A DNA stretch of 24,633 bases from Planctomycetota bacterium (GCA_026386995.1 JAPLMO010000305.1:1-24633), one strand, 5' to 3'; numbered from the stretch's first letter, positions 7,277-14,740 are shown. The notes: generated from the sequence alone by a model not told the origin. Made by a program: numbers and translations.

Positions 7277-8683
7277 TTATGGGTGCTGAATGTCGCGTTC
7301 GATGGCGTCTACGATGCCGCGGAACACCGGGTCGTGGCCGACCATCTGGCGGATCTTGCGCTCGGAGTGGAGGACCGTAGTGTGATCCCTTCCGCCGAAG
7401 AACGCCCCGATCTCCTCCAGGCTGCGGTTGGTCAGTTCCCGGGCCAGGTACATGCATATCTGGCGCGGCAACGCCACCGACTGGCTCCGGCGCTTGCTCT
7501 GGAGGTCCGACAGGCGGGTGTTGTAGCGCTTGAGCACGGCGTCGGAGATCTCCTGGATAGAGATGGTGCGGCTTGGGGCGGTGGCCAGGTCCCGCAGGGC
7601 CTCCTTCGCCAGGTCCAATCCGATTGGGCGGTTGCACAGCGATGCGTATCCCATGACGCGGACGACCGCGCCTTCCAGTTCGCGGTTGTTCGTGTCGACC
7701 ACCGTCGCGATGTACTGGATGACGTCTTCCGGCAGGTCCATGCCGCGCAACTTCGACTTCTTCTGCACGATGGCCACGCGGGTCTCGAAACTGGGCCGGT
7801 CGATCCGGACCACCAGACCCCACTTGAACCGCGAGACCAGCCGCTCCTCCAGCCGCGGGATCTCGTGCGGCGGAGAATCGCTCGACAGCACAACCTGCTT
7901 CTGCGCCTGGTAGAGCGTGTTGAACGTGTGGAAGAACTCTTCCTGCGTCCGCTCTTTGTCGGCCAGAAAGTGGATGTCGTCGATCACCAGGATGTCCAGG
8001 TACCGGAACCGGTACCGGAACTCCTCGATCTGGCCGCTCTCGATGGCGGCGATGAACTGGTTGACGAAGTCCTCGCACGAGACGTACATCATCGAAACGT
8101 CGGGCCGGTGCGCACGGACCTTGTGGCAGATGGCCTGCATCAGGTGGCTCTTGCCGAGGCCCACGCCGGAGTGGATGAACAGGGGGTTATACGCCCGGCC
8201 GGGCAGGTCGCTGATGGCCATGGCCGCGGCGTGGGCCATGCGGTTGCAGGGCCCCGTCACGAAATTCTCGAACGAGTACTGCGGGTTCAGTCGCAGGCGG
8301 TCGGGGTTGACGAACCGGGCCGGCCAGGAGGCCGAGGCAGGCTCGGCCTTGCGGGGCTCGGCCGCAGGCTTCGGGTCGGCGGGCGAGGCGGGCGACGAGG
8401 CGACCTGGCCGGCCCGGCTGATGAATTCCAGTTCGACGTGCCGGCCGATCGTACGCTCCAGCGCCCGCGCCAGGGCCGACCGCAGGGCCATGCCGAGTTC
8501 GTCCGGCCGCGCGGCTTCCGGCAACCGCACCTGGAGGCGGGACGGCCCGGGCCGCGCGCTTCCGGCGGGGGACTTCTCCACAAGGTCGGCGTGCCACAGC
8601 CAGGGCGGCAGAGCCAGCCCCGCCCCGGCGTCCTGGACCTGCGCCAGCGCCGCCTGCCACAGGTTCGCTCCCTGGGACGCCAT
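7277..8683 (-). CDS. dnaA: Chromosomal replication initiator DnaA
   Basis: This is an ATP-dependent initiator that binds DnaA boxes and opens the origin. I set the start at ATG 8683 (468 residues, MASQGANLWQ) because GAGGAGGG precedes it; the frame stays open 50 codons further upstream but that part looks non-coding. Domains: N-terminal domain I about 1-90, an Ala/Pro-rich linker 91-125, AAA+ domain about 130-345 with Walker A GVGLGKS (173-179), initiator-specific motif YVSCEDFVNQF (200-210) and Walker B ILVIDDIHF (231-239). The C-terminal helix-turn-helix about 370-468 carries the DnaA signature FGGRDHTTVLHS (429-440). Domain I is divergent. Confidence 0.97.
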   Translation of the reverse strand: MASQGANLWQAALAQVQDAGAGLALPPWLWHADLVEKSPAGSARPGPSRLQVRLPEAARPDELGMALRSALARALERTIGRHVELEFISRAGQVASSPASPADPKPAAEPRKAEPASASWPARFVNPDRLRLNPQYSFENFVTGPCNRMAHAAAMAISDLPGRAYNPLFIHSGVGLGKSHLMQAICHKVRAHRPDVSMMYVSCEDFVNQFIAAIESGQIEEFRYRFRYLDILVIDDIHFLADKERTQEEFFHTFNTLYQAQKQVVLSSDSPPHEIPRLEERLVSRFKWGLVVRIDRPSFETRVAIVQKKSKLRGMDLPEDVIQYIATVVDTNNRELEGAVVRVMGYASLCNRPIGLDLAKEALRDLATAPSRTISIQEISDAVLKRYNTRLSDLQSKRRSQSVALPRQICMYLARELTNRSLEEIGAFFGGRDHTTVLHSERKIRQMVGHDPVFRGIVDAIERDIQHP

Positions 8684-8823
8684 CGGCGCGCCCTCCTCTG
8701 CTATCACGGATGTCCATATAACCGAGAGAATGAGGAAACGCGAGCCGCCCCGGAGGCACCGCGCGTCCCGGGCCGACCCCGTCTCCTGCCATGGCCGACG
8801 AAAGAGCCGTCCATGCCCCGGCG

Positions 8824-8852
8824 AGCGTACCAAAAGGTCCGGCGTCCGTCAA
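8824..8852 (-). promoter_or_regulatory. Predicted sigma-70-type promoter for dnaA
   Basis: On the minus strand, TTGACG (8852-8847), a 17-base spacer and TACGCT (8829-8824) match housekeeping -35/-10 hexamers at 5/6 and 4/6 positions. A start near 8817 would give a leader of about 135 bases before the dnaA ATG. No DnaA box overlaps it. Confidence 0.4.
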
Positions 8853-8906
8853 CGTAAAGATGCCCGTCCCGGTAACCCCTCAATTCTTGGCGCTCCTTCC
8901 CCTGCC

Positions 8907-8997
8907 GGGTGGCATGCCCACGCCGCCGTTTGCGTGGGCATGCTCCCTGGCCGCGGCGACAGCATGCCCAGCGAACAGCGCGCCGGGCATGCCACCC
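8907..8997. repeat. Nested GGCATGCC palindromic element
   Basis: The outer arms GGGTGGCATGCCC (8907-8919) and GGGCATGCCACCC (8985-8997) are perfect 13-base complements. Inside, GCATGCCCACGC/GCGTGGGCATGC (8912-8923 / 8932-8943) forms a 12-base hairpin, and GCATGCCC (8962-8969) pairs with the right arm for a second one. Same doublet-hairpin design as other gaps. It lies between the dnaA promoter and the pilin-like gene. Confidence 0.7.
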
Positions 8998-9084
8998 TGC
9001 TTACGTACTGCTCGACGCAACTGTAACTGACGCCTTACGTGGGCGGCGGGGATTCCCTGGATTTTTCGGGCCAAAAGGCCGACA

Positions 9085-9124
9085 ACACTATTGGCGCTTT
9101 TTTTGCGCGCAACGCCAATAGTGT
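9085..9124. promoter_or_regulatory. 12-base inverted repeat upstream of pilin-like gene
   Basis: ACACTATTGGCG (9085-9096) and CGCCAATAGTGT (9113-9124) are exact complements with a 16-base loop beginning with a T-run. It lies 57 bases before the pilin-like ATG and could be an operator, an RNA hairpin or the end of another repeat. Nothing else is seen in 9000-9180. Confidence 0.45.
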
Positions 9125-9181
9125 CAGCGGGGATCCACGCGGGCGCCCTAAGCCCGGCGCAGGACCCGAGAGGGTCTTTCA

Positions 9182-9661
9182 ATGATGCCGCCGACAAGAG
9201 GCTTCTCCCTAGTCGAATTACTCATCGTCGTGGTCATTCTGGCCATCATTGCCGCCATCGTCCTGCCTCAGTATGGCGGCGTAACGGCCCAGGCCAACCA
9301 GTCCGCCATCAAGGAGAACCTCGCAAAGATCCGCGCCCAGATCCAGATCTTTCGCAACCAGCACACGGGCTATCCCTCGGCGGCCGATTTTGCCGGCGAG
9401 ATGACTTTGTACACGGATGCCGGCGGCAACGTATCAAACACTAGGGATGCGACGTTCATATACGGGCCATACCTGGAGAGAGTACCCGCCAACTCCGCGA
9501 CAAACTCGGCGGCCATTCGGGCTGTGACCGCGGCTGCGGAAGCGTTCGCCCCCGCGGCCGCCAACGGCGGGTGGTGGTACAACGAGGCCACGGGCGACTT
9601 CCGTGCGGACCTGATGAACACCATCGTCGACGACAACGGGACGCCGTACAACCAGTTCTAG
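9182..9661 (+). CDS. Type IV pilin-like / type II secretion pseudopilin
   Basis: This is a 159-residue secreted fibre subunit. It has a short basic leader MMPPTRG, a prepilin peptidase cleavage site G|FSLVEL with the Glu at +5, and the N-methylated hydrophobic helix FSLVELLIVVVILAIIAAI that anchors it and packs the fibre core. The rest is a small globular head with an aromatic NGGWWYNEATGDF segment, seen in many planctomycete pseudopilins. GAGAGGG precedes the ATG by about 8 bases; ATG 9185 is an equally possible start. It stands alone, with the GspA/GspB pair 12 kb away the only other secretion-related genes. It may build a type IV pilus or a T2SS pseudopilus; the sequence cannot separate these. 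Confidence 0.88.
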   Translation: MMPPTRGFSLVELLIVVVILAIIAAIVLPQYGGVTAQANQSAIKENLAKIRAQIQIFRNQHTGYPSAADFAGEMTLYTDAGGNVSNTRDATFIYGPYLERVPANSATNSAAIRAVTAAAEAFAPAAANGGWWYNEATGDFRADLMNTIVDDNGTPYNQF

Positions 9662-9802
9662 CCGGCGTCCTGCCGCAGGCCGGCCGGCGGGCAGCATTGC
9701 CTCGCAACCCCCCTTTTTCGGGCTCATTTGGCAGTAGTTGCCGACCCCCACCCCTTGCCCCTGCGGAAATACTGCTAACATTGCCCGAAACAGCGTTTTT
9801 GG

Positions 9803-9907
9803 TCTAAGTCCTTGTCAATGCGCGACTTGTGGTTAGGAGGGCGGGTTGTCCACAGGATATCCACAGAGCCTTCGGAGGCCTAAGTCGTTTTTTGTAAAGC
9901 GTTTACG
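9803..9907 (+). other. Second DnaA-box cluster, possible distal half of oriC
   Basis: Two DnaA-box-like nonamers in direct orientation, TTGTCCACA (9846-9854) and ATATCCACA (9857-9865), each differ from TTATCCACA at one position and are spaced one helical turn apart. They are flanked by two copies of GG(T/C)CTAAGTC (9801-9810 region and 9877-9886 region). A T-rich run and the dyad GTAAA-gcg-TTTAC (9895-9907) follow. The rest of the 9662-10022 gap contains a GC-rich inverted stretch just after the pilin stop and a palindromic repeat next to the ABC gene. Confidence 0.4.
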
Positions 9908-9948
9908 CGCATGAGACCCGCCGCGCCGATATGAATCCGCTCCAGTGT

Positions 9949-10026
9949 GACAGCGCTACTCCCGTGTGGTGCGCGGCGGGTCAGGAGACCCACCGCGCAA
10001 ATGCCCAAGTTGCGCTGTACTACTAG
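9949..10026. repeat. CTAG-ended palindromic element at ABC transporter 3' end
   Basis: The core hairpin is GCGCGGCGGGTC (9971-9982) with GACCCACCGCGC (9987-9998), loop agga, one mismatch. Imperfect outer arms contain ACAGCGC(T/A)ACT on each side (about 9949-9960 and 10006-10018). The right end reads CCTAGTAGT on the minus strand, matching the end of the 731-862 element, and supplies the TAG stop of the ABC gene (10025-10023). Confidence 0.55.
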
Positions 10027-12068
10027 GCGGAATCCAGACCGACCTCGCGCAGGCGGCGATACAGCGTGCACCGGGCCAGAAGCTCGTCGTGCGTGCCGGC
10101 GTCGACGATCCGGCCGGCGTCCATGATGACGATGCGGTCGGCAATGTTCAGGGTCGAGAGCCGGTGGGCGATAAGGATGACCGTTCGGCCCTTGGCGAAG
10201 CCGGCCAGCGTGTCCTGGACCATGGCCTGCGTCTCTTCGTCCAGGGCGCTGGTGGCCTCGTCGAGAATGAGGATGGCGGGGTCGCGGATGATCGCGCGCG
10301 CCAGGGCCAACCGTTGCCGCTCGCCGCCGGAAAGCGTGGCCCCGTGCTCGCCGATGACGGTGTCGTAGCCGTCGGGGAGGTTCCGGATGAACACGTCGGC
10401 GTGTGCCGCGCGGGCCGCCGCTTCAACCTGCTCGCGCGTCGGGTCGGGCCCGGTCGTCTGGCGTGCCCCCAGCGCGATGTTGGTGGCGACGCTCTCGGCA
10501 AAGGGCAGTGTCTCTTGCGGGACGATGGCGATCTGGTCGCGCAGGCTCCGCAGGGTCACGTCCTGGATATTGATGCCGTCGATGAAGATTGCGCCATGGG
10601 AGGGCGTAAAGAACCGCGGAATCAAACTCACGAGGGTGGTCTTGCCACAGCCCGTCCGCCCGATGACGGCGACGACCTCGCCGTGTCGGACCGAGAGGTT
10701 GACGTTCTTCAGGACCGGCTCGCCGGTCGGATAGGCGAACGAGACGTCCTTGAACTCGATCCCCTGCCTCAGTCGCGGCAGAAGCATGCCGCGCGTGCCG
10801 TACCGGGGCTCCACGTCGCCGGCCAGGATGAAGAAGATGCGATCGGCGCCGGCGGCGGCCTGCGAGATGCGGTTGGAGACGTTGGAAAGTTTGCGGGCCG
10901 GGTCGAGCGCGCCGGCCAGCAGGGCGAAGAAGAGCATCAGGTCCGACAGGTTGCCCTGCGACATGCCGATGTCGATGAGGCGTTTGCCGCCCACGACGAC
11001 CGCTCCGGCCACGGCGATCGTAAAGAGCGTCTCGACGGCGGGCTCGGTGATGGCGTCGATGCGGATCGTCCGCAGCAGTTGCCGGAACAACCGCCGGCTC
11101 GCCTGGAAGAACTTGCGGCGCTCGTGGGCCTCCAGGCGGTAGCCCTTGACGATGCGGATGCCGAAGAGGCTCTCTTCCAGGATGCCGACCAGTTGGGCCC
11201 AACTTTCAAGGGCCTTGCGGCTGGAGCGGCGCATCTGCTTGGCCAGTTGCCGCACCAGGAACGTGATCAGCGGCACCATGCCCAGGATGATGACGGGCAG
11301 CCACGGGTCGATCGACACGCCCACGACGACGGCCAGCACCACGCAGACCAGCGCGCGGATCGGCTCGCTGAAGACCTTGCCGAGGAGGGTCTTCATACCC
11401 TCCTGCACCAGGAAGCAGTCCTGCTGGAACCGGCTCATGATATCGGTCGGGCCGATGCGGGCGAAAAGCGATAGCGGCGAGCGGAGCACGTGATCGTAGA
11501 TGCGAAGGCGCAGGGTCAGCATCGCCCGGTTGGTCGCGTGGCCCACGATGTACTCGTTGGCGTACCGCAAGCCCCCGCGAAGGACCGTCATCGTGGCCAC
11601 GCCCGTCATGATCCAGAGGAGGCACCAGTACCGGTTGGTCGGCAACCCGTCGGCGAGGGCCCTGAGGATCGGCGCGTAGATTTTGCCGGAGTCCTCGGCC
11701 TGCTGCGCCAGAAGCGCCATACCCTCCTCGCTCGTGAACACGCGGACGTTGTTGGCGGCTTCCCACTTCGGGTTCACCACGAGGACGGTGTCGCGGACCG
11801 CGAAGGTCTCGACGGACTCCGAGCGCTCGGTCTTCCAGTGATGCGTGGCCTCCAGGACCCACTCCTTATGCTCCGGGTCGCGGGGAATGGGACGCGACTG
11901 AAAATGGACGCCCTTGGCGGGCTCCTGGAAGAGAAGGCCGAAAAGGGGGCCAACGGCGCTGATGGAGCCGACGTACAGGACCGTGGCCACGGCGGCGCAC
12001 CCCCAGCCCGTGGCGATCCGCCAGCGGTACTGCCAACAGTACCTGAGGGCTTTCCAGAACGACCGCAT
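10023..12068 (-). CDS. MsbA-type ABC exporter, fused permease and ATPase
   Basis: This is a 681-residue half-transporter of the inner membrane that should work as a homodimer to export a lipid, lipopolysaccharide precursor or hydrophobic compound. The permease covers about residues 15-410. The first helix (21-45) is followed by an extra hydrophilic segment (about 50-147), then five more helices from about 148. The ATPase domain has Walker A GRTGCGKT (about 467-474), signature LSGGERQRLALARA (about 573) and Walker B ILILDEATSALD (about 595), with the switch His in IAHRLSTL. CGAGGT precedes the ATG. Its stop codon lies in the end of a palindromic repeat. Substrate unknown. Confidence 0.92.
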   Translation of the reverse strand: MRSFWKALRYCWQYRWRIATGWGCAAVATVLYVGSISAVGPLFGLLFQEPAKGVHFQSRPIPRDPEHKEWVLEATHHWKTERSESVETFAVRDTVLVVNPKWEAANNVRVFTSEEGMALLAQQAEDSGKIYAPILRALADGLPTNRYWCLLWIMTGVATMTVLRGGLRYANEYIVGHATNRAMLTLRLRIYDHVLRSPLSLFARIGPTDIMSRFQQDCFLVQEGMKTLLGKVFSEPIRALVCVVLAVVVGVSIDPWLPVIILGMVPLITFLVRQLAKQMRRSSRKALESWAQLVGILEESLFGIRIVKGYRLEAHERRKFFQASRRLFRQLLRTIRIDAITEPAVETLFTIAVAGAVVVGGKRLIDIGMSQGNLSDLMLFFALLAGALDPARKLSNVSNRISQAAAGADRIFFILAGDVEPRYGTRGMLLPRLRQGIEFKDVSFAYPTGEPVLKNVNLSVRHGEVVAVIGRTGCGKTTLVSLIPRFFTPSHGAIFIDGINIQDVTLRSLRDQIAIVPQETLPFAESVATNIALGARQTTGPDPTREQVEAAARAAHADVFIRNLPDGYDTVIGEHGATLSGGERQRLALARAIIRDPAILILDEATSALDEETQAMVQDTLAGFAKGRTVILIAHRLSTLNIADRIVIMDAGRIVDAGTHDELLARCTLYRRLREVGLDSA

Positions 12069-12092
12069 GCGTTACCTCGAGGCGCGGGTCCT

Positions 12093-12153
12093 GTTTAACC
12101 ATCGCCGCACACGGCGACGGATGCCAACCGATCGTGGCCGTGTGCGGCCGCGG
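12093..12153. repeat. Double-hairpin element, GTTTA-family copy 2
   Basis: GTTTAACC (12093-12100) is followed by hairpin TCGCCG-CACA-CGGCGA (12102-12117), then GGCCG-TGTG-CGGCC (12136-12149). It is a diverged relative of the element at 13607-13673. The right outer arm is degraded. It lies in the leader of the ABC gene. Confidence 0.6.
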
Positions 12154-12186
12154 CGCGGCGCGGCCGGCCGACGTCTATAAAGATAT

Positions 12187-12205
12187 GCCCGCCTTCGGGG
12201 CGGGC
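12187..12205 (-). terminator. Possible intrinsic terminator after rplS
   Basis: The hairpin GCCCGCC (12187-12193) / GGCGGGC (12199-12205), loop ttcgg, sits 31 bases beyond the rplS stop. In the rplS direction it is followed by ATATCTTTATA, an imperfect U-tract; on the plus strand AAGGAAGTTTTTG follows. It could end the rpsP-trmD-rplS transcript. Confidence 0.4.
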
Positions 12206-12236
12206 AAGGAAGTTTTTGGGAAACCTGGGCGGCCGT

Positions 12237-12647
12237 TCAGGCGCCGGCCTCGGCCGCCGGGGCGGCGTCGCCCCCTTGGGGGGCGACTTCGCTCTGTTCG
12301 CGGCGCTCTTCCGCCAGGCGCGTGGCCTTGCCGACACGCTCGCGAAGGTACATCAGTTTAGCGCGCCGGGTCCGGCCCGACCGCACCACGTGGATGAACG
12401 ACACCGACGGCGCGTTCAGCGGCCAGCAACGCTCGACGCCCTCACCGGCGACGAGCCGCCGGACCGTGAACGTCTCGGTCCCGGAGCGACCCCGACGGCC
12501 GATCACCACGCCGCCGAACACCTGGATCCGCTCTTTGTCGCCTTCCATGATGCGCACGCCGACGTCGACAGTGTCGCCGATGTGAAACTCAGGCCGGTCC
12601 TTCACCAGATAGGCGGCCTCGATTCGCTGAATGGCTGCTTGCTTCAT
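12237..12647 (-). CDS. rplS: 50S ribosomal protein L19
   Basis: This large-subunit ribosomal protein sits at the subunit interface. It has 136 residues against a usual 115-120, the excess being an Ala/Pro/Glu-rich C-terminal tail (about 118-136). Family stretches: FHIGDTVDVGVRIMEGDKERIQVFGGVVIGRRG, the GVERCWPLNAPSVSFIHVVRSGRTRRAKLMYLRERVGKATRL block. GGAAGGGCAGGG precedes the ATG. It follows trmD on the same strand after a 191-base gap, in the usual rpsP-trmD-rplS order. Confidence 0.96.
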   Translation of the reverse strand: MKQAAIQRIEAAYLVKDRPEFHIGDTVDVGVRIMEGDKERIQVFGGVVIGRRGRSGTETFTVRRLVAGEGVERCWPLNAPSVSFIHVVRSGRTRRAKLMYLRERVGKATRLAEERREQSEVAPQGGDAAPAAEAGA

Positions 12648-12838
12648 GACCCTGCCCTTCCGTGCTTTTCAAGCCTGGTATCTTAAACTTGCGATCTCGA
12701 ATCCGGAATTTCGGATTCGACGCCAACAGACACAACACGCGCCCGGCAAGCCGGGCGGCTAAATATTGCGCCCACCGCGGCGACTCGCCGTGGCAGGCCA
12801 GGCAACCTTCGGCGCCCCACACGCACGGGGCCGACGCA

Positions 12839-13537
12839 CTACGTTTCGTCGAGCGCCTCGCCGACCAGGTCGGCCCGGCGCCGGCGCGTCCGTTCCAGTG
12901 CCTGCGCGGCCCGCCACCGGGCGATCTCGGCATGGTTGCCCGATAGAAGCACCTCTGGCACCGCCATGCCGCGAAACTCGCGCGGCCGCGTGTACTGCGG
13001 GTACTCCAGCAGGGCGTCCGAGAAACTTTCCTCGTGCGTCCCGTCTTCGGCGCCCAGCACGCCGGGGAGAAGCCGCACCACGGCGTCGATCACGACCAGG
13101 GCGGGCAACTCGCCGCCCGTCAGCACGTAGTCGCCGACCGACAGTTCCAGGTCGGCCAGCCGCCGGATCCGCTCGTCAAACCCCTCGTAATGCCCGCACA
13201 CCAGGAGCAGCCGCTCGCGGGCCGCCAGGTCGCGGACCCGCGATTGTGCGAGTCGCTCGCCCTGCGGCGTCAGCAGAATCACCAGCGCCCGACGCGGGTC
13301 GAGCCCCTGCACGTGCTCGACGGCCCGGAAGACCGGCTCGCACATCAGGACCATGCCCGGGCCGCCGCCGAACGGCTTATCGTCCACCGTGCCGCGCGCG
13401 TCCTGGGCGAAGTCCCTGAGGTTCGTCAAGACGACTTCGGCCCGGCCTTCGCGAAGCGCCCGGCCGATGATGCTCGAGTCCAGCACGCTGCCGAAGGCTT
13501 CCGGAAAAAGCGTAATCACGTCAATCCGCAGCGCCAT
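12839..13537 (-). CDS. trmD: tRNA (guanine-N1-)-methyltransferase
   Basis: It methylates G37 of tRNAs with SAM to prevent frameshifting; homodimeric SPOUT enzyme. 232 residues, a typical length. Family segments in order: MALRIDVITLFPEAF, SIIGRALREG, DDKPFGGGPGMVLMCEP, LLTPQGERLAQ, the knot region LLVCGHYEGFDERI followed by SVGDYVLTGGELPALVVIDAV, and LLEYPQYTRPREFRGMAVPEVLLSGNHAEI near the C-terminus. AGCAGG lies 9-14 bases before the ATG. It is directly downstream of rpsP with a palindromic repeat, not rimM, in between. Confidence 0.96.
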   Translation of the reverse strand: MALRIDVITLFPEAFGSVLDSSIIGRALREGRAEVVLTNLRDFAQDARGTVDDKPFGGGPGMVLMCEPVFRAVEHVQGLDPRRALVILLTPQGERLAQSRVRDLAARERLLLVCGHYEGFDERIRRLADLELSVGDYVLTGGELPALVVIDAVVRLLPGVLGAEDGTHEESFSDALLEYPQYTRPREFRGMAVPEVLLSGNHAEIARWRAAQALERTRRRRADLVGEALDET

Positions 13538-13563
13538 GTTGCAACCTGCTTGCCCTGCCGTTG

Positions 13564-13673
13564 TTTAGCCGTCGCCGCGCTGTTGTTTGGTCGTTGGCTT
13601 GCCGTCGTTTAGCCGTCGCCGCATACGGCGACGGTCGTTAAATAATCGCGGCCGTATGCGGCCGCGGCTAAAC
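13564..13673. repeat. Double-hairpin element, GTTTA-family copy 1, with extra half copy
   Basis: The outer arms are GTTTAGCC (13607-13614) and GGCTAAAC (13666-13673). Hairpin 1 is CCGTCGCCG-cata-CGGCGACGG (13613-13634); hairpin 2 is GCGGCCG-tatg-CGGCCGC (13648-13665). An incomplete half copy, GTTTAGCCGTCGCCG, stands just upstream from 13564. The loops cata and tatg are complementary, and copy 2 at 12093 has the matching pair caca/tgtg. It fills the rpsP-trmD gap. Confidence 0.75.
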
Positions 13674-13687
13674 AAGGCCGGCAGGGC

Positions 13688-14062
13688 CTACGCCTTCAGC
13701 TTGTCCTCGCCCTTGGCGGCTGCGGCTTCTTCGGCCTTCTTTTTCTTGGCCAGGCGTTCGGCGGCCGACGGCGGCGGGCGCAATTTGCCCCACGGCCGCG
13801 GCGGAATCTCGTTGCCCTTTGTGTCGAGGCCAAGGTGCGCCAGCAACTGCATCACCGTATCCGACGGCTGCGCGCCGCGCTTCAGCCAGTCCACGACGCG
13901 GTCGCGATGGATCTTCACCTTGTCCTGGTCGGCTACCAGCGGGTCGTAATGGCCGAGTTCCTCGATGACGCGCCCATCGCGCGCAAACCGCTTATCCGTC
14001 GCGCAGATGCGCCAGAAAGCCCGATTGGTCCGACCCAAACGCTTCAAACGGATCCGTACCAC
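13688..14062 (-). CDS. rpsP: 30S ribosomal protein S16
   Basis: This is a small-subunit assembly protein. I set the start at GTG 14062, giving 124 residues beginning VVRIRLKRLGRTNRAF, because AAGGAG lies 7 bases upstream and the family begins exactly here; the frame is open 31 codons further but that part is not S16. Family stretches: RIRLKRLGR, DGRVIEELGHYDPL, DRVVDWLKRGAQPSDTVMQLL. The C-terminus from about residue 95 is a Lys/Ala-rich extension, longer than in short S16 proteins. First gene of the rpsP-trmD-rplS group. Confidence 0.95.
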   Translation of the reverse strand: MVRIRLKRLGRTNRAFWRICATDKRFARDGRVIEELGHYDPLVADQDKVKIHRDRVVDWLKRGAQPSDTVMQLLAHLGLDTKGNEIPPRPWGKLRPPPSAAERLAKKKKAEEAAAAKGEDKLKA

Positions 14063-14175
14063 TCTGTCGCTCCTTCTCCGCCACAGGGGGCCCGACTTGC
14101 GCAGTCGCCCGCCTGTCGAACCGCACATCCTACCCCCCGGATGGCCGCGTGGCAATCAAAAAAAGCGGGTCCGTT

Positions 14176-14325
14176 GTAACCCCTCCGTTTTGGGCGTTCC
14201 AGATTACGCAATGTGGCACGGCTGGCTTGTCCAGCCGTGGGAAACGTCGCCGGTCTTCCGCCACGGCTGGACAAGCCAGCCGTGCCACATTCCACAATCC
14301 AGGGCGCCCGAAACCGAGGGGTTAC
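14176..14325. repeat. Double-hairpin element C, copy 1
   Basis: The arms 14211-14240 and 14261-14290 are perfect 30-base complements around a 20-base centre. Each arm is itself a hairpin, CACGGCTGG-cttgt-CCAGCCGTG and its mirror with loop acaag. Outer arms GTAACCCCTC (14176-14185) and GAGGGGTTAC (14316-14325) enclose imperfectly matching flanks. It lies upstream of rpsP and downstream of the four-cysteine gene, filling the 330-base gap. A further sequence at about 14352-14370 resembles the outer arm of copy 2. Confidence 0.85.
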
Positions 14326-14392
14326 GGGTCGTTTTCAGCCGCGTAGTGCGTAGGGGGGCACGCAACTGAGACTGGAACCGTGTACGGCGGCG

Positions 14393-14623
14393 TCAGGCCT
14401 GCGGGGGCGGGCCCTTCTCCGGCCGCACGACAAGATACCCCTGCTGGATGAGCCAGTGATGGAACTCGTAGGTCGTGTGGATGCAGTCGCTCTTGCAGAC
14501 GGCGCGGACCTCTTCGCCCTCCGCCGAGGCCTCCCCCGCGCTGTCCAGCAAGCGCTGGATGGGGCACTGGATGGCCTTGCAGAACTCGCGCCGCTGGTAG
14601 TCGATGTACCCCGGGATCGCCAT
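14393..14623 (-). CDS. Small four-cysteine protein of unknown function
   Basis: 76 residues from the second of two close ATGs; GGAGG lies 6 bases before ATG 14623, whereas ATG 14629 directly abuts it. Four cysteines form two pairs, Cys15-x4-Cys20 (FCKAIQCPIQ) and Cys43-x3-Cys47 (VCKSDCIH), separated by an acidic linker (30-40). An aromatic/His stretch HTTYEFHHWLIQQGYLVVRPEKG follows. The arrangement could bind zinc or an iron-sulfur cluster; both are inference. No signal peptide or membrane segment is seen. Codon use matches the genome. It is bracketed by two facing copies of repeat C. I do not recognise the family. Confidence 0.7.
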   Translation of the reverse strand: MAIPGYIDYQRREFCKAIQCPIQRLLDSAGEASAEGEEVRAVCKSDCIHTTYEFHHWLIQQGYLVVRPEKGPPPQA

Positions 14624-14740
14624 GTGCATCCTCCAACTTCGGCCACCCTGACGGGCGGCAATTGACAGGCCAGGGAATAGTAGGGTCTCTCGGACTCGCG
14701 GTCCACAAAAAATGGTTGCCCGTGCCGAGGGCGTAAGGGG

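Noticed and set aside
7103..8857. 584-residue open frame antisense to dnaA
   Set aside because: Complementary shadow of the dnaA gene; it also runs through the origin-like gap without any domain or ribosome-binding site.
9966..11474. 502-residue open frame antisense to the ABC exporter
   Set aside because: Shadow over Walker A/B-bearing coding sequence on the other strand.
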